Below are positions 8,530 through 11,293 of a stretch of 11,293 nt of DNA, in pieces. A program made the position numbers and the translations under genes. Source of the DNA: Xenoacremonium recifei (lineage: Eukaryota; Ascomycota; Sordariomycetes; Hypocreales; Nectriaceae); the NCBI GenBank assembly GCA_012184525.1, contig WOFQ01000189.1, positions 1 to 11,293 of the forward strand, read 5' to 3'. Numbering within the stretch: the stretch's first letter is position 1; each line of letters starts with the position of its first letter. The notes below the pieces were generated by a model. It was not told where the DNA came from and searched no databases. It was given only the letters and a program-made list of their open reading frames with translations.

Positions 8530-10307
8530 ATGGAAATGATTCCTAGTGATCGGCTGCAAGAGTCTGGTGAGTCACCGGTGCCCTTAGTACTATATCTCAT
8601 TAATAGCAAATTATCTAGATATTACAGAGCAGGAGAAGCAATATGTCAATGGCTGTCGACAGGCTGTCGAAGTGCCACCATTCGCCACACTATCTCCGAA
8701 ACCGTATCTGAGGGTTTTATCGACCTTGTTGAGCAGCCCTTGCTCCTCCAAACAAAACAACCCAACAACGCCGTCCTGTAACCATGCATTCGTCGAAATT
8801 TTTAACCTTGGTCAAAACAATACTCAACCTAAGCCCTTAACGCTGACTCAAATGAGAGAATTACCAGATAATACCAACGCTTTATTATTCTTGAAAGGAC
8901 AACCCTGCTCAGATTGGATCCGTGCCATAGGAGCAAAACTTGGGATAGACTACGACTTCTTTTCACAGCATTTGCCATTCCACGAAGACTGCTTCTACGA
9001 TCAGTCTTCGTCAAATTCTGGATCAACTATTCGACTTCGCCTCCCGATTTTAGGCTCACGTCAGTTACATAGACGAAAAGGCGACCCAACCAACTACTCA
9101 GAACTGGACTCTCTACGTAGAGCAGTAGACACAACAGTCTCAGAGTACTTCAGAACCATAGCCAAAGATCCAACGGAAATGGTTGGAGGGGAGTCTCTTG
9201 TTCGAAATATCATTTTACATGACGAACAGCATTTCTCTATCGATCAACATGTATCCATACATGTTTGCCAAAGACCTGCTGGCTGGATTGGTAAGTGTTT
9301 CTGTCCTCAGTCTCGTCCTACGCACTATTTTAAGTCTGCCTCTATCTCCCGAAGAATTCTTTTCTATTCTGGATGTTCGTAATTCTAACCAATGTGAACT
9401 GTCAGGCGTTATCTGGACAGACGTGGGATACTTTGACTGGAGGTGTACTGCCGAAGTCTTCTCTCATCTTCAACCGTTGAGTTCATACCATGCACTCAAG
9501 ACTTACCCTACAATTGGGCTCCCTGTTTTGTCTGAGTACAATTCTAAACAGTTGGAGGTTCGCAAATGCCCAGGGCAAAGGATCCAGCAGACGGCATCAG
9601 TCATCATGGAACATTACGGTAAACAGGTCGATCAAGTTTTGGCATTACAAGAACCCCTTGTCGCACTGTTCCCCATCATCCAACTCTGTATAACGGCGGA
9701 ATCACAGCATCTTCGCATGATTGAAACAGGAGTGGGGAAAGGCTCCGAACTGATTAGTCTCACGGCCCCAAGTACTGGTCTCTCAATTGTGCTCGAGACT
9801 AAGCAGCGTCTTCTCGAACATCTGCAGATTTTTCAAGATCTAGCGTACTTTTTGCGCAATCACAGGCAGAACCATCAGGGTTACACGTCAAGTCCGGAGC
9901 CGGACAGCAAATCAGCCGCTTTCACGGATAAGCTAGATACAGTGCTCTTGCTCACGAGTCGAATCATCAATAAAACGCAAAATCTTATAAACGAGTGCAA
10001 CTATACTGTTTCAAACATTCAGGCAGCCGCCTCACTACAACAGACGGAGAGAACTATCGCGGAGGCTCGAGGGGTCAAATACTTGACGGTTCTCGCCTTT
10101 TTCTTTGCTCCGCTATCCTTCACAACCAGCTTTTTTGGGATGAACTTCAAAGAGTTTGGGACTGGAAAACTCAGCTTATATATCTGGGCTGTTACTGCGG
10201 TTCCTGTATCATTATTATTTATATTCCCTTTCCTATCTGACCTCTGGCTTATTGCCAAGCTCGCTGTAGCAAAGATTAGCTCATGCACAGAACCATCACA
10301 ATATTGA
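8530..10307 (+). CDS. CorA-like divalent-cation transporter family protein, three exons
   Basis: Proposed exons: 8530-8566, 8628-9290, 9406-10307, totalling 1602 nt (533 residues). Intron 1 is GTGAGT...TTACAG (61 bp) and intron 2 is GTAAGT...TGTCAG with a CTAAC branch site (115 bp). The join at intron 2 gives GWIGVIWTDVGYFDW. The soluble N-terminal part has FLKGQPCSDW (about 101-109) and HDEQHFSIDQ (210-219), both recalled from fungal CorA-like proteins. A long helix (about 415-455) leads to the first membrane segment, ending in FFGMNF with the GMN signature at 478-480; a second membrane segment lies about 490-510. GMN forms the selectivity filter in CorA magnesium channels. The loop after GMN (KEFGTGKLS) lacks the usual acidic MPE-type stretch, so Mg2+ transport is uncertain. 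The start at 8530 is the least certain point. Confidence 0.82.
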
Positions 10308-10351
10308 TCTTTCCTGGATCTTGATGGCAAAATTCTATAATATTTCTAAGT
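10308..10351. other. Short AT-rich spacer between convergent gene and relic
   Basis: 3' flank of the CorA-like gene, with AATATTT-type words. It marks the start of an AT-rich tract that continues into the TPR relic. Confidence 0.3.
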
Positions 10352-10507
10352 TTATTTCTTATTTATCTCTGGTATCTGTTAATATATCTTCTCTGCTTCT
10401 TTATACTTACCCTTATATTGAAGAGCTTCTATTAGGTTATTTATACTATTCATTATAGATAGATACTCCTTATTAAGTATTTTCTTACTCACCTCTAGTA
10501 TCTCATT
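10352..10507 (-). pseudogene. Kinesin-light-chain-type TPR fragment, AT-mutated
   Basis: The minus-strand frame reads ILEVSKKILNKEYLSIMNSI, then NNLIEALQYKGKYKEAEKIY, a clear KLC-type TPR helix pair (compare the family pattern of NNLA...GKYEEAE). A TAA at 10381-10379 breaks it, after which the same frame continues QIPEINKK to a second TAA at 10354-10352, as a TPR would. The stop could come from CAA by a C-to-T change. Codons are strongly biased to A and T, as in RIP-damaged DNA. Such repeats commonly end fungal NLR proteins, so this may be a leftover of another NLR. Confidence 0.6.
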
Positions 10508-10920
10508 GGCAGAGACGCATGGGTATTGCTGCAGGTGTGTCTCAGTATAGTTTCTCAACATCAACTTAGCCGCGGCCGGCGGAATGTCTCGGACAGTCGT
10601 GGCCTTCTTGGGCAGCGCGACCTGCGGCTTCTCGTCCACGATGGGCAGCGGAATCCTGCTTGGGCTCAGTTGAAAGCTAGAACGGACGGTGGATTGTATC
10701 AGGGCATCACTATTGTTAAGGGGGTTGCAGCGTCGGCAACGGCAGACGCAACGGCCTTCTCATATTCGTGTTGGCGATGGACGCGAGACGCGGTTGGGGT
10801 TTGTGGCCCGACTTTTCCAGCCTGTTCATGGGCACACAGTCGGATTTGTAAAGCAGCAGCTTCTTCTTCAAGATGGGTAACCAAAGATCGCGGGACATCA
10901 TTCAGGTCAGTATCGTAGCC
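10508..10920 (-). pseudogene. Zn(II)2Cys6-type transcription factor fragment, frameshifted, zinc finger missing
   Basis: The upstream part reads DVPRSLVTHLEEEAAALQIR, like the linker and coiled coil that follow the zinc cluster in fungal Zn(II)2Cys6 regulators (pattern RSYVxxLExR). The later part (IPLPIVDEKPQVALPKK, IPPAAAKLMLRNYTETHLQQ) resembles the beginning of their middle regulatory domain (pattern LPP-x-AxxLxxxY). The two lie in different frames. The shift falls about 10721-10733, where adding one base would restore DAANPLNNSDALIQS. No cysteine cluster is found upstream, where AT-rich LTR-like DNA begins. Downstream, the frame runs without a break into the TPR fragment, forming a chimeric open frame. 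It is a dead fragment by all signs; the family call is by pattern only. Confidence 0.5.
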
Positions 10921-10924
10921 CAGC

Positions 10925-11076
10925 TATTAATACAACTTAATTACTATAATTTAATTATATAAAACCAGACATAATATCCAACAACCCATGCTCAGTACAA
11001 TGTGCCTATCCTACTTGCCAATAAGGAACCCTTAACTAGATATACCTACCCTATAGGTAGAAGACCGATCGTTACA
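10925..11076 (-). mobile_element. LTR-like AT-rich remnant
   Basis: On the minus strand it begins TGTAACGATCGG (from 11076), resembling the TGTAACGG start of the LTR at 1018. It carries an inverted repeat CTACC-TATAG-GGTAG near the start and a TATA-box-like TTTTATATAATT further on, then fades into AT-rich DNA next to the transcription factor fragment. No matching CA end or target duplication is found, so the inner end is a guess. It probably removed the 5' part of the transcription factor gene. Confidence 0.35.
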
Positions 11077-11183
11077 GTATATAGGCTAACTTCCCTCTTA
11101 CATCAACATCCCTTGGCATCCACTGTTAAGGGACTCGCGCTAAATACACCAAATCACTAACAGACGCAACATAACATCCCGCG

Positions 11184-11293
11184 ATGGCCTCAGTGCCAGT
11201 CGCCGCCCCCTTCGACACAGGCCCCGACACACCGACGCATCTGTCAAGACTTGCCAGAGCTCGGCTGCTCGCTGGAGCTGAACATGACATCCG
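11184..11293 (+). CDS. Start of an unidentified gene, runs off right edge
   Basis: ATG at 11184 in a good fungal context (GCGATGGC, G at -3 and +4) opens a frame with no stop to the window end (36 codons). It begins MASVPVAAPFDTGPDTPTHL and continues with LSRLARARLLAGAEHDI. The change from AT-rich DNA to GC-rich codons at this point supports a real start. No family is recognisable from so short a piece; an intron could also begin soon after the edge. Confidence 0.45.
   Translation, partial: MASVPVAAPFDTGPDTPTHLSRLARARLLAGAEHDI

Noticed and set aside
8672..9382. 236-codon frame as a separate gene
   Set aside because: Its end reads into intron 2 of the CorA-like gene; the GTAAGT at 9291 joins it to the membrane part.
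10526..10918. 130-codon plus-strand frame
   Set aside because: Antisense shadow of the transcription factor fragment, which shows the recognisable pattern on the minus strand.
11124..11162. TGTTA/TAACA inverted pair
   Set aside because: Five-base arms 39 bp across are expected by chance and have no other element features.

Overview
The window looks like filamentous ascomycete (Pezizomycotina) nuclear DNA. The genes are split by short introns (about 47-115 bp) with fungal branch sites (CTAAC/CTGAC type). The recognisable proteins are typical of accessory regions of mould genomes, and both flanks carry decayed retroelements with AT-rich stretches that look like repeat-induced point mutation (RIP). 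No bacterial operon, CRISPR array, rRNA or virus was seen.

Layout. 1-1019: the C-terminal part of a LINE-type reverse transcriptase on the minus strand, cut at its QGDP motif by a 201-bp LTR-like element (1018-1218). 1219-1488: a pyrimidine-rich 135-bp tandem repeat. 1489-2112: AT-rich repeat debris. 2113-5964 (minus): a fungal NLR/STAND gene that I reassemble into nine exons (1119 codons) with an N-terminal alpha/beta-hydrolase-like (SesB-type) domain, NB-ARC, and C-terminal TPR-like repeats. Two of its introns appear to be GC-AG. 5965-6970: its upstream region, with a hairpin plus a duplicated CGGCCG box and a possible small broken gene. 6971-8035 (minus): a four-exon AsaB/CmcJ-like hydroxylase/desaturase (293 codons). 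8036-8529: divergent promoter region containing a tRNA-like relic. 8530-10307 (plus): a three-exon CorA-like membrane protein (533 codons). 10352-10920 (minus): a broken chimera of a Zn(II)2Cys6-type transcription factor and a TPR fragment. About 10925-11076: an LTR-like AT-rich segment. 11184-end: the start of another plus-strand gene.

Three genes (NLR, AsaB-like, CorA-like) appear intact once introns are removed: every proposed exon joins in phase and each total is a multiple of three. None of the introns is proven; all are read from splice signals and family similarity recalled from memory. There is no direct evidence that the three genes act together. The AsaB-like and CorA-like genes are divergently transcribed from one 494-bp region. 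The NLR is the most notable locus: its hydrolase domain seems to have lost catalytic residues, and its TPR exons sit behind unusual GC donors that overlap GT donors.
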